From contig NC_059502.1 in the NCBI RefSeq assembly GCF_914767665.1, forward strand, positions 55,534,031-55,598,030: a stretch of DNA of 64,000 nucleotides, read 5' to 3'. Shown piece by piece: positions 10,800-20,392 of the stretch. The notes under the pieces were generated by a model that saw only the letters and a list, made by a program, of their open reading frames with translations, searched no databases and was not told the origin of the DNA. Each line of letters starts with the position of its first letter. Position 1 is the first letter of the stretch. The stretch is from Harmonia axyridis (Eukaryota; Arthropoda; Insecta; Coleoptera; Coccinellidae). Both the position numbers and the translations under genes were made by a program.

Positions 10800-11607
10800 G
10801 ATAGACTTTTGTTGAAGACATTAGATTGAAGGAAAGTATTGAACCATGAAGGTTTACATTACATTAATCTGACAGTTCTAGTATCTGGAAGGTTAGATAC
10901 AATTGGAAGTTCGGGTAGAAATAAAATTTATCCCAAGATTTCTTGACTGCAATCTGTCTACGAATATGGAGCGGAAGTATATTTGATAGCACTGTAACCA
11001 ATATAAAGGTGTAGATCTAATAGTTCCACTGATAATTATCATAGAAACGTTAAAGTGTGCATTGATTTTATGTAAGTACATGAACACTATTAAACTTAAC
11101 AGAACAACAGTTTTCAGTAGCAGAAAAATCATGACCACAGCTCCATTGAAAAATTTTCATTTTCCAAGAGAGGTGGAACTTGAAATATTGTCAATTCAAG
11201 TAAACATGACCACAAAATTATAATCCTTCAGATTTTTGGTCTGTAGAGCATTGAAAATGAAACGAAGGTTAAAGAAGTTGAATTTCGACAAATGATTAGA
11301 AAAGCCAAATCACGTGATTGATATATTGATTTTTGTTCAATCAAAACAACGGTTTGACCCATCTATTATGGGATGTAAACATGAATTTGAAGTTGATTCT
11401 CCTGTCATTAAGCGCTACCAACAGATAATTGATAAACACACAAGATTTTAGTGAAATCTTATAGATTCGGATACTCGTAGATTCTAGGAAATCAACATTT
11501 CACAGAAATATATCTCTTATTTCTCAAATATATGAACCCAAAATTTTTTTCATCATTTTGAAAACTGACAGTGTGAAGGCTTTCGTGGATGAAATGATTT
11601 GTATGAA
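10800..11607. other. No gene recognised
   Basis: AT-rich DNA between a LINE tail and the foldback at 11608. I see no coding or repeat signal. Confidence 0.5.
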
Positions 11608-11672
11608 AATTTAAGGATATCGGGTATGGTAGTCAAACACTATAATATGATCTATCTCATTTATTGTACCAT

Positions 11673-11709
11673 CCTAGCTTTCGGTCATCTTTTTGACCAT
11701 CTTCAGGGA
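11673..11709 (-). ncRNA. Hammerhead-like hairpin module (left arm of foldback)
   Basis: On the minus strand: CTGAAGA, the stem GGTCA/TGACC, GAAA, then GCTAGG. It is the inverted counterpart of the copy at 12241, with a different loop. It is preceded on the minus strand by a TATATTTCAG acceptor-like tract. Confidence 0.4.
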
Positions 11710-12179
11710 CCTGAAATATACATTTAGTGAGACAAAAATATAACAACAGACATGACCTGAAACACTCACATCAATTCGAGATGGTGAGGAGTTAATAGTT
11801 AAAAATGCTTCAATGGTCTGATTATTAATCTGGAAACTACGATTTTTCAGTCAATCTGATATGACAAGAGTTTTTGATAGATGATATTGAATGAAAAATC
11901 GTAGTTTCCAGATTAATGATCAGATCATTGAGGCATTTTTAACTATTAATTCCTCGACATCTCGAATTGATGTGAGTGTTTTAGGTTATGTCTGTTGTTA
12001 TTTTTGTCTTACTGAATGTATATTTCAGCTTCCTGAACATTGTGTCAGTCTGATATGACAAGAGTTCTTAATGAAATAATTTTGAGAGATAATACTGAAT
12101 GAAAAATCGTAGTTTCCAGATTAATAATCAGACCATTGAAGCATTTTTAACTATTAACTCCTCAACATTTCGAATTGAT

Positions 12180-12278
12180 GTGAGTGTTTTAGGTCATGTC
12201 TGTTGTTATATTTTTGTCTTACTAAATGTATATTTCAGCTCCCTGAAGATGGTCACAATGATGACCGAAAGCTAGGAT
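12180..12278 (+). ncRNA. Possible mini-intron plus hammerhead-like hairpin module
   Basis: A 59-nt segment from GTGAGTG (12180) to TATTTCAG (12238), with a TTACTAAAT branch-like motif, looks like a minimal intron. Right after it come CTGAAGA (12243-12249), a 5-bp stem GGTCA/TGACC (12251-12255 and 12262-12266), GAAA (12267-12270) and GCTAGGA. TCC before CTGAAGA can pair with GGA at 12275-12277. Order and spacing fit a minimal hammerhead, but there is an unpaired T after CTGAAGA and the GTC cleavage site is not conserved. Function is inference. Confidence 0.4.
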
Positions 12279-12338
12279 GGTACAATAAATGAGATAGATC
12301 ATATAGAGTTTGACTACCATACCCGATATCCTTAAATT

Positions 12339-13300
12339 GTCAATTAACTGCAGTCGATATAAATAAGTTGATTTGTATGAATATCATCATTATGTTGGGA
12401 AAAGAGTTATTATTATTCATATTGTTATTCCATCTCTTGGATAATTTTGCTCTATTGAAAAAACAAAATTTCATATAGAGCAACTCATCGCTTGGTGAAA
12501 TTATAGAGCGTTCACAAAGGAGCGCTTCCAAAATGGAAGAAAGACGTTCTGTTAATGATAGTAGTTAATATCGGAAAATATAGACTGAACTTTCTTTCCT
12601 GGAATCCAAACGATTCTGCTAAACTTGTTAAAAAAGAAACTCACTTCGGAAGTCTGCATAATCCTGCAATTATTTATGAGATTCCTCATCACGTGCATCA
12701 CGGAATGCCGACGAAGAAAATTCTTCAGTCTCCGAGGAAATGCATCACGGAATTAATCAATGCACCTGCCTCGAGAATTACTTCATTAATTATGGAAAAT
12801 AACCTTTCATCGATTATCCCCCAAGTATACCGATAGTAAAGTCGGTTTTATGCATTCCGCTCCCTGTATCCTGCAGTCCGTGAACAGGATAATAGACTTC
12901 CGGGCACTACTCCAGACCGGAAGCGCAGGTGTCCCCCTCTAAGTAAACACGACATACATCAAAAACTAAACCACCCTTCGAACAGGTTATTTCTGAAGCA
13001 GTGGCGTCTGTTACTTTATATGTCACCACCCCAAGTATGGCGCTAAAAAAATGTGTTTATCTATTGAATTTGAGCATGAGATCAAAATTGAATTAGATTT
13101 TTGTGCAAGTGTTATTTTCTGCGCTCACTGGTACGATAAGGTGAGACTTAAAAATGAGGACAGTTGTGACGTCAAGTCAGAGTTTTTTGAGCGCATGTTC
13201 ATTCATATGCCACTTGCACCATTGGAAACTAAGGAACTGATAAAGAAAACACATTGGATGTCCACGATAACTTCACGCATTCCATCTTTAAAGTCTTGAA
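12339..13300. other. No gene recognised; GC-richer stretch at about 12840-12960
   Basis: Two short frames (12555-12836 and 13051-13299) match nothing I recognise. TGCATCACGGAAT occurs twice, near 12696 and 12740. The stretch 12840-12960 is unusually GC-rich and unique-looking. Confidence 0.4.
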
Positions 13301-13304
13301 TCGA

Positions 13305-13660
13305 TTATGTAGCATTGGCATATACTCCATCTTTCAAGGAGCTCCTAAGAAAAAAGTCTTGAAGTTTGAAATGACGAGATCTCCGCATAAGTGCATTTTT
13401 ATCTGATTTCGAATTGATATGCAAATCATTTATAAAGACTATGAACAATACAGGTCCAAAAATGGACTCTTGTGGCACCCCAGTCTTGATCTCTTTTAAG
13501 TCGTGATAACATGTTTCCACTTTACTGCCTGAAATCTGTCTCTCAAATAAGATCAGAAGATACCTTTCATCTCACACCATAATGAAAAATTTTGCTCAAC
13601 AAGATTTCGTGGCAGACATTGTCGAACGCCTTGCTCAAATCTACACACACCAACTCTCTT
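13305..13660 (-). pseudogene. LINE reverse-transcriptase fragment
   Basis: On the minus strand about 13660-13580 encodes VDLSKAFDNVCHEILLSKI (motif A, with the catalytic Asp). The frame 13520-13305 encodes KTGVPQESIFGPVLFIVFIN followed by DL (motif B, normally GVPQGSILGPLLF, with G changed to E). The YADD motif is missing, and a frameshift or deletion separates the two blocks. This is a Jockey/CR1-like remnant of about 350 bp. Confidence 0.8.
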
Positions 13661-14221
13661 TATGGTTATTAAGCAAGTGATTTTGGCAAGAAAAAACATA
13701 GGGCAGCACTAATCCAACTATGTATTTGAGTAATAATGTATTTAATAATTCACCTGAGACTATAAGAGGAATATACGGTATATAAACGAAATAAATCTCC
13801 TGAAGAAAATTTTCAAAAGATTCATGCTTGATATAGATAGGAATATCGTACACAAATTAATAACTGTCGGATAACAACATACTGTTTCTCACTGGTTGCA
13901 TTGGATTTCATGTCTTGTTGCGGATATTTTGTTTGCATTCTAGCACATGTAATTGAGCATGGAAGAGGATTGTTTCAACAACAGATGAGCACTCACGCCA
14001 CTCACGCACAACTTCGGTTATTCATGAATTTTTTTTTGTTGTGAAAGTTTTTATTCTACTATCTTGTATAAAAGTTTTCAAAGAACATAATATATCAATA
14101 AAAAAAAAACGCTTCGAAAACTGTCTCCAATCCTTTATCTACCATTGCAGTGATTTTTTATATTTTTTGTCTGAAAACATGCGTATAGTCATGGAGGAGT
14201 GACTGTTGTTCGAGGTAAACA
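13661..14221. other. No gene recognised
   Basis: AT-rich sequence. It may include upstream Penelope element sequence before the readable endonuclease domain, but no reverse-transcriptase motif is visible. Confidence 0.4.
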
Positions 14222-14569
14222 ACAGGACCATTTTTTAGAATTGATTCTAAAATTTTAGACAATTGTGATGGCTGCTATATAGGCACAACTAAACAACATC
14301 TAAGAGCTAGATTGTCTAATCATATGAGTTCGCTAAGGAATCTATCTAACAATAGAACTGCTTTGGTAGAACACCACCTTGCTAGAGGTAATTATTTTGA
14401 CTTAGAGTTGGAAAATGTTTACATTTTATATAGAGAGTGCAACTATAAAAAAAGAATGATATCCGAGATGGATTGTATCAACAAATTTGATAGTTCTGTT
14501 AATTTTAGAAGTGACATAGAGAATTTAAGTAACACATATTGCCATCTTATTAATAAAATAAAAATTTAA
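14222..14569 (+). pseudogene. Penelope-like element, C-terminal GIY-YIG endonuclease fragment
   Basis: An open frame continuous to a stop at 14567-14569 encodes DNCDGCYIGTTKQHLRARLS, then HMSSLRN, TALVEHHLARGNYFDLELEN, ILYRECNYKKRMISEMDCIN and LSNTYCHLINKIKI. The CxxCYIG...R...H...E pattern is the GIY-YIG nuclease at the C-terminus of Penelope-like retroelements, which nicks the target during insertion. The visible part (about 115 codons) is nearly undamaged, but the reverse-transcriptase part is absent upstream, so the copy is 5'-truncated. A degenerate copy of the hairpin module lies about 0.3 kb downstream. Confidence 0.85.
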
Positions 14570-14985
14570 GAAAGATTGATATTGGTGAGCATAGAGTTGT
14601 CTAATGTATGTTTTTATTCTGTGATTGTTGTTAGTGGCATTTTCTGTAGTCGTTCATAAGATCTTTTTTGAGGTTATCGTAGAATCATATGTTTGTTCAT
14701 GAACTTGGAGTTTTGTTATAAATCTGTTTGATAATATTGCAGACGACAATTTTCCTAATTTCAGTACATATTGGTAGGTTTCCACCAGATAAAAAGACAC
14801 ATATTTTGAGTGTCGACTCTTCCCTTATTGCTAAATGTAATCTGTATATTCTGATTTTTAGCCTGAAGAAGGAGAGAACCATTCCTCTAAACTGTAGCAT
14901 GTTGTAACAACTTAATAATAAAGATATTGCCACGATATCGACTTGATTCTCAGCAGATTTTAGACAATGCATGCAAGATGGGAAT
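14570..14985 (+). other. Region downstream of the Penelope endonuclease, with a decayed hairpin module
   Basis: At 14861-14894 a TTTTTAG acceptor-like tract is followed by CTGAAGA (14863-14869), a short stem AGGA/TCCT and CTAAACTGTAG, where GAAAC has become TAAAC. The rest is non-coding. I infer that this is the 3' untranslated or terminal-repeat region of the element at 14222. Confidence 0.4.
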
Positions 14986-14989
14986 TGGT

Positions 14990-15215
14990 CTATACTTTGA
15001 ACATTCTGTTCTGTTATAACTGCAATTTTCAGTTTTTCAGGAAATATTTCCTGGTCGATGCAGTCGTTGAAAATTTTACAAATTGGTCCTTCTATAAATA
15101 GAAAAATATCCCTCAAAAGTGATACAAAAAGACCATAGATGTTTGTGGTTCCCTTGTTTTTCAGTTTTTTGCCACTTTCACAACTTCCTCCTCTGTGATG
15201 GGCGCGAGAAACTTA
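14990..15215 (-). pseudogene. LINE reverse-transcriptase N-terminal fragment
   Basis: Read on the minus strand from 15215: a frame with KFLAPITEEEVVKVA, then LFIEGPICKIFNDCIDQEIF and PEKLKIAVIT. This matches the segment ahead of the palm domain in insect LINEs (PVTEEEV...I..P...L.N.CI..GIFP..LK.A.I.P). Downstream palm motifs are lost. It lies directly before the mariner fragment at 15285 in the opposite orientation. Confidence 0.6.
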
Positions 15216-15284
15216 GAACCGGAAGTGATTGAATAGATTGAGTGCAGAAATCAAGAAAAAACATCTTCAAATGCAGAAAAATGA

Positions 15285-15597
15285 ATTTCCTTCCTCCAAG
15301 ACAATGCTCCTTGACACAAATTGATGTAAATCATGGTCAAATTGAAAGAATTGTAGGCTTCCAGCTGATGGAACACCCAATTTATTTTCCAGACTTACAC
15401 CCCAGTGATCACTGGCTTTATGCAGAACCCATATTTTTGGGTTCTGCAAAAAAGCAGGAAATGAAATTCAGTTTTGATGACGAAGTGATTGCCTATGTAG
15501 AAAAGGTGTTCATGTAGGTATCACTCTTGAAGGTGACTATGTTGATGAATTTTCACGAAAAAAAATTTGTTTTTACTGGTTAGGCCCGGGACTTATC
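15285..15597 (+). pseudogene. mariner 3' end, different lineage from the mellifera-like copies
   Basis: The segment encodes QDNAP followed by a stop where CH is expected, then GFQLMEHPIYFPDLHPSDHW and, in other frames, FDDEVIAYVEKVF and ITLEGDYVDEF. These are the second and third catalytic Asp regions and the C-terminus of a mariner transposase. The end TTACTGGTTAGGCCCGGGAC (about 15575-15594) resembles a mariner terminal repeat. The 5' two thirds are missing. Confidence 0.7.
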
Positions 15598-16618
15598 GAG
15601 TGAAGGTTAATACACACTCTACCGAAATAAGAGTCCTATTCCACTATTCCAATCAACCAATTTATAGCCTACAACAGTTTTCATTCGAGAATAAATTAGC
15701 AAAGCCGGTCGCAATAAGGCCCATTAAAAAAATTAATCAACGGATCAACTTTTTTTCATCCCACCTTCAAAGATAAGAAATGGAACTTGATGCCCTTCCA
15801 AACGAATTAGTCCATCCCTAGATGGATCTGAATAAGAACGTTAATTTCTCCGTTTACGGCTGCGCCAAGTGAGCTGCCGGAGATAAAAACAATATGAAAC
15901 GGTAATTAAACGCGTTAAGTACGAGAAGAAATCTCGTGAAAACTTAATCAAATTCAAAACGTCGCCTCCGACTGACAATTTGTTTCAGCGCTCGCATTTT
16001 TTCCAGCTTGCAAAATTGATGAGGGCGAAGAACTTAGCCGGTAAATTAAGAAATTAACGTATTCCCACTTGCATGGTTTATTGTAGCTCTTACTTATTCA
16101 GTGTTCTCGTTCATTTGGGAATCATGCATTCTATATTAACCCCACTGCTTGGAAAATGTCGTGGCTTTGTGCTTCGCCTACTGCTTTTGTTTTTACTACG
16201 ATCATACGATCTGCAGGGTGTTTTTAGGTGGTTTGATTCTTTTTTTAATAACGAAAATAACTTTCAGGATAACAAAAATTTGTGTGAAGTCGTTCAAAAC
16301 TATGATTTTTTCTGAACAAAACTAGCTTCCAACTATTAATTCATAATGAAATCATGAGAGCCATGTCGTAGTCCGGATTTCACACAACCTTCTTTCAATG
16401 ACATATGTCAAACTGAACTCTCAGAACTTTCAGATTTCTTTCAAATTTTTCTAGTATAATATCTGATATAGAATTCAATATAGAATTCAAAATAATAATT
16501 AATATTCAACAGAGCGCGCCTAGACAATCTATCACTTTCCTATTCTTTAATACATTTTTCTACATTCATGCAAAAAGCAAAACTTCATTGAACTATATTT
16601 AGTGGAAAAAGAAGTTTT
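15598..16618. other. No gene recognised; unique GC-richer island at about 15840-16060
   Basis: The island contains GGTAATTAAACGCG and similar homeodomain-like TAATTA sites and no repeats that I can see. The frame 16073-16315 is hydrophobic and low-complexity and unlikely to be a gene. Confidence 0.35.
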
Positions 16619-16638
16619 TTATTGCACTAGTGCAATAA
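16619..16638. repeat. Perfect 20-bp palindrome
   Basis: TTATTGCACTAGTGCAATAA is its own reverse complement. It is followed by another TTTATTGCAC at about 16643-16652. It lies just upstream of the tyrosine recombinase fragment and may belong to an element end. Confidence 0.8.
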
Positions 16639-16671
16639 AGTTTTTATTGCACTTATCTGTCATTCTACTTC

Positions 16672-16920
16672 AACGTGCAATTGCAAAATTTCTGAATTTG
16701 GAGAATCCTCATCTATACACAGGGCACTGCTTCAGGAGATCCTCCGCAACACTTCTTGCCGATACTGGAGCAGATATACTAGAGCTCAAACGACACGGCA
16801 GATGGAAATCGTCTACAGTAGCGGAGGGATACGTAAAGGAATCACATGCAAACAAACTCAGTGTTGAAAAACAAATATTTCAGCCTGAAGGAAATAACGA
16901 TGAACAGCTACCAAGTACAA
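16672..16920 (+). pseudogene. Tyrosine recombinase C-terminal fragment (Crypton-like)
   Basis: The frame reads RAIAKFLNLENPHLYTGHCF, then RRSSATLLADTGADILELKR, HGRWKSSTVAEGYV and KESHANKLSVEKQIF. The H-x-x-R signature (HCFR), the following W (GRWKS) and a Tyr (EGYV) fit the C-terminal catalytic box of tyrosine recombinases, in the form seen in insect Crypton-like elements. The N-terminal catalytic Arg region is missing upstream, so it is a fragment. The open frame is extended 3' by out-of-frame mariner sequence, so its apparent C-terminus is artificial. A DIRS or Ngaro origin is possible. Confidence 0.7.
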
Positions 16921-16921
16921 C

Positions 16922-17791
16922 CATGCAGAATTGGAGGTATTACTCGATCAACACTCGTGCCAAACGCAACAAAAATTGGTAGGATCATTGGAAGTGGCGC
17001 AACAAGTTATTTCAAAGCGTCAGAAAGTCATGGGAATGATTCAAAAATAAGGAAATTGGGTGCCGTACGAGTTGAAGTCGAGAGATGTTGAACGGTGTTT
17101 GTTTACGTGTGAACATCTTCTCGCAAGGCAAATAAGGAAGGGATTTCTGCATCGCATTGCGACTGGTGACGAAAAATGGGTTTATTACAATAATCCGACG
17201 TGCAGAAAATCATGGGGATATTCCGGTCATTCTTCCACATCGACGGCCAAACAGATTATTCACGGTTCCAAGGTCAAGCTCGGTATTTGGTGGAACCTGC
17301 TCAGCGTAGTGTATTATGAGTTCTTGAAACCGGCTGAAACAATCACAGGCGATCGTTATCGAACGCAATTAATGCGTTTGAGCCAAGCATTGCTAGAAAA
17401 AGCCGTAATACCATGAGAGACATGATTTAACAGCATGACAATGCTCGACCCCATGTTGCGAAAGTGGTCTAGATATACTTGGAAACAATGAAATAGGAAG
17501 TCCTACTCCACCCACCGTATTCTCCATAGGTTACTCCCTCGGACTATCACTTGGTTCGATCAATGTCACACGTCCTGGCTGACCAGCACTTATGGTCTGA
17601 TGACGAAGTAAAAAATTGGATTTATTCGTGGATCGCTTCGAAAGATGACCAATATTTTCAACGGGGGATTCATAAGCTGCCCGAAATATGGGAGAAAGTA
17701 GTGGACAATACTCTGAATCATAAATGTATATCCAGTTTTTACAATTAAGCCTCGAATTTCGGAAGAAACGACGGAAGCAAAGTTGTACGCC
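16922..17791 (+). pseudogene. mariner (mellifera-like), 5'-truncated
   Basis: The readable frames begin AELEVLLDQHSCQTQQKL at about 16925 and continue with VPYELKS, then GFLHRIATGDEKWVYYNN (first catalytic Asp), GSKVKLGIWWNLLSVVYYEF, QHDNARPHVAKVV (second Asp) and SDYHLV-like pieces. Multiple frameshifts and a TAG stop are present. The 3' terminal repeat ending AGCAAAGTTGTACGCC (17776-17791) is followed by TA. The N-terminal helix-turn-helix half is missing, and the 5' breakpoint joins the tyrosine recombinase remnant directly. Confidence 0.88.
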
Positions 17792-18049
17792 TATCAAGTC
17801 CCACTATGTTGTTGAAGGGCGTTCACACAGGTGAAAGGTTTGTACAAAAATTTGAGAATATCGGTTTTGTGCAAAAAATTTTGATAGTATAAGGTCGAAT
17901 TTTGTGCAATATTTTTGTGTAGTGTGAGAGATTCACGATCCTCTCGAAGAATGCGATCAGTAATTTTATTCTTTCATAAACTTTTGAAGATTTTTTGGCA
18001 CTGCTTGTTACTTCACCCGTTAGAGGACTTCCTTTTTATTTAGAAAAAG

Positions 18050-18505
18050 GTTTGAGCCGAGCATTGAAAAACAAAAGGCCGCAATACAACTAGAGACATA
18101 ATAAAGTGATGTTACTGCATGACAAAGCTCGATCCCATATTGCGAAAGTGGTCAAAACATACCTACTAGGAAACGTTGGAATGGGAAGCTCTATCCCACC
18201 CTCCGTATTCTCCAGGCGTTGCTCTCTCAGACTATCACTTGTTTCAATAAATGGCACATGGCCTGGCTGACCAGCACTTCCGGATTCAAGAAGTGAAAAA
18301 GTTGATCGATTCGTTGATCGCTTCAAAAGAGGAGCAATATTTTCAACTTGGAATTTGTACGCTGCCCGAAAGATGGGAGGAATTAGTGGCCAGCGATTGA
18401 CAATACTACTTCGAATCATGAATGCTTTACCAGTTTTTTATAAATAAAGTCTTGAATGTCGGAAAAAAAAACGGCGCCGGTGGAAGCAAAGTTGTACGCC
18501 TATGT
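18050..18505 (+). pseudogene. mariner (mellifera-like), 3' third
   Basis: This copy of the same family starts near the sequence for GLSRALKNKRPQYN. It continues through LLHDKARSHIAKVV (second catalytic Asp region, with N changed to K), PTLRILQALLSQTITCF and the IASKEEQYFQLGI equivalent. It ends with the terminal repeat GGAAGCAAAGTTGTACGCC just before TA at about 18502. Stops and frameshifts make it non-functional. The gap 17792-18049 contains nothing recognisable. Confidence 0.85.
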
Positions 18506-20392
18506 AGGTATGTCAGAAAATAACTGCACAACATAGTTAGAAAGTCTGTTACTCAATCGAAAATTTTGAAGCCAGATGTTTCTATATCTTTGGAACCTTT
18601 TTCGAGTAGCATAACTGCATATTCGGGCAATCCAAGCATCCGTCGGCATCAACTGTGTCGGCTTTAGAAGTTTTTTGTAGGACGGGTTCAACCTGGAGGC
18701 AATAAAATTCGAATGTTTTGGTTATGTTTGATGAGCAACCCCAAGAAATTCTTTTTATAATAATAATAATAATAATGTTGTTTATTTTATCATAAATATT
18801 AATCGCAGAGGCTTCAGAGCCTGTACGCGATATACAAATAGTACATTCATTATTACAGTAGCCAACATAAACATCTAGTGAAGAAAAATAAATGTAATCC
18901 AACAAATACAAAAAGAATTAATTAAATATATACTAAAACTATTGTACACCATGTACGAGTACCCAATTTGGAATAGAAAGCATCGAGAGTCATTCTTTTT
19001 CAATCAAATTTCGGAAATGTATTATCTTTATACCAAAACAACTGTTCTGGTGACTATGGATATAATGTTGAGAAACGATGATGCAATATGAACATCTTAT
19101 TTACAGGTAAGTACACCAGAGATGAACACAAAATAGGACAATATTCACCATCGTCGATTAATCAGCAATCGGAACTATTCTCTTCCTTTTTCAATTACCC
19201 ATTTTATTATGATTTTTCTTTGTTTCTTGATATTTATTATATTTTTCAGGTTCCCTGGGAATATTCTGTAAATGCACGGTGCTAAGTATGTGAAATATCT
19301 TTGTCCGATACGTTTTATGGCTCTAGGGATATAATAAGTGTTTTTACTCCTAGTTTCTTTTTCACATTCGGTTTGTTTCAGTTTGATTTTCCCAAGACAG
19401 ACTGCAATCAACATTTGTACCATAAACATGAAGTGGTTGATCGAAGCAATAAATGTTGCTTGGTTATTAATGATAACAATCTATTAGAGATATAATGTAC
19501 TTTCCATTCACGATTTTTTTTTGAATTGTTGTTTTTTTGGGGGGAGGTGGACAGCAGCCCCAATGCCCCCCTAGCTGCGCTAGTGTAGAAAAAATAAAAC
19601 TCTTTTGATCATGATCAACTACCAAATAACTGAAACAGTTTGCCATTTTTCATAAAGATTGTTCTGTTTTCTCCATAATTTGCATATGAACAACGAATCA
19701 TTTGCAATTCAAACTCTCATCTCATAACAAATAATAATGGACAAGAAGTGATGAGGTCGATTCAATGAGTATCGAACCGACCAAATTCATAAATATATCA
19801 TCAGATTTGGATTGGAAAATCTTCACAGAAACTGGGCAAATGTTTGTTGTGACATTTCAGGCTCGGAGAGGATAATAGTGGAAATCTATCTGTCTGAATG
19901 GGAAGTATCAGTCAATGTATCGGATCGTGATTGAGTTGGGGCTCCGCAGATGCATTATAGATGGGACACGGTGCACCAGGGTCGCTGTCGAGACGAGATC
20001 AGGTCATGTAACCGCCTCTTTCCGTTCTGGCTGCATCGATGTCAACCCATCAACTGGCAGTTTATCTTCTATTTTCTATTTCTCCGATTCTTGCTCTCAA
20101 CTCTACGTGATATCGAAAAACTTCAATTAGAACTTTGCCTTCCTCGAAGGAGTTACCTACTGATATGAATGAAATTGTTATTGGCAAAACTTATTCTGCT
20201 TTCTTCTATTTGTTGATTTCGTAACAGGAACCATGAAACCATCACCAAATCGACGGAGTTGATATTTTGGCTGTCGATAGCACACAATTTCAATCTCCGC
20301 ATAAAATTTCAAGATGATCATCAAAACCATAGAAGAATGTTCAAAAAGAAATAGCCAATATTTCCTAGGTAATCAGATTACCGAGATTAATA
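18506..20392. other. No intact gene; (TAA)n microsatellite at 18758-18776
   Basis: The (TAA)n tract lies next to TTGTTTATTTTATC, which could be a reversed LINE tail. The minus frame 18911-18582 contains an odd DADGCLDCPNMQLCYS segment that I cannot assign. At 19535-19590 a GGGGGGAGGTGG...CCCCCCTAGCTGCGC stretch looks like a MITE end. The stretch 19880-20070 is GC-richer and unique, without an assignable frame. Confidence 0.4.

Larger units (their letters stand above)
11608..12338. repeat. Foldback of Penelope-type terminal repeats (one inverted and two tandem copies)
   Basis: The left arm 11608-11849 is the near-perfect inverted copy of the right arm 12100-12338. Outer ends are AATTTAAGG and CCTTAAATT. 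A third, truncated copy in the same direction as the right arm lies at 11889-12041. A further short stretch (TCTGATATGACAAGAGTT) precedes both plus-strand copies, at about 11855 and 12050. Tandem plus inverted partial copies are typical of Penelope-like elements, whose terminal repeats (pLTRs) can be direct or inverted. Each full arm holds a possible mini-intron and a hairpin module. No coding sequence is included. Confidence 0.75.

Noticed and set aside
14697..15116. 139-codon minus-strand open frame as a gene
   Set aside because: Only its first ~35 codons resemble a LINE reverse transcriptase; the rest is read-through of non-coding DNA opposite the Penelope downstream region.
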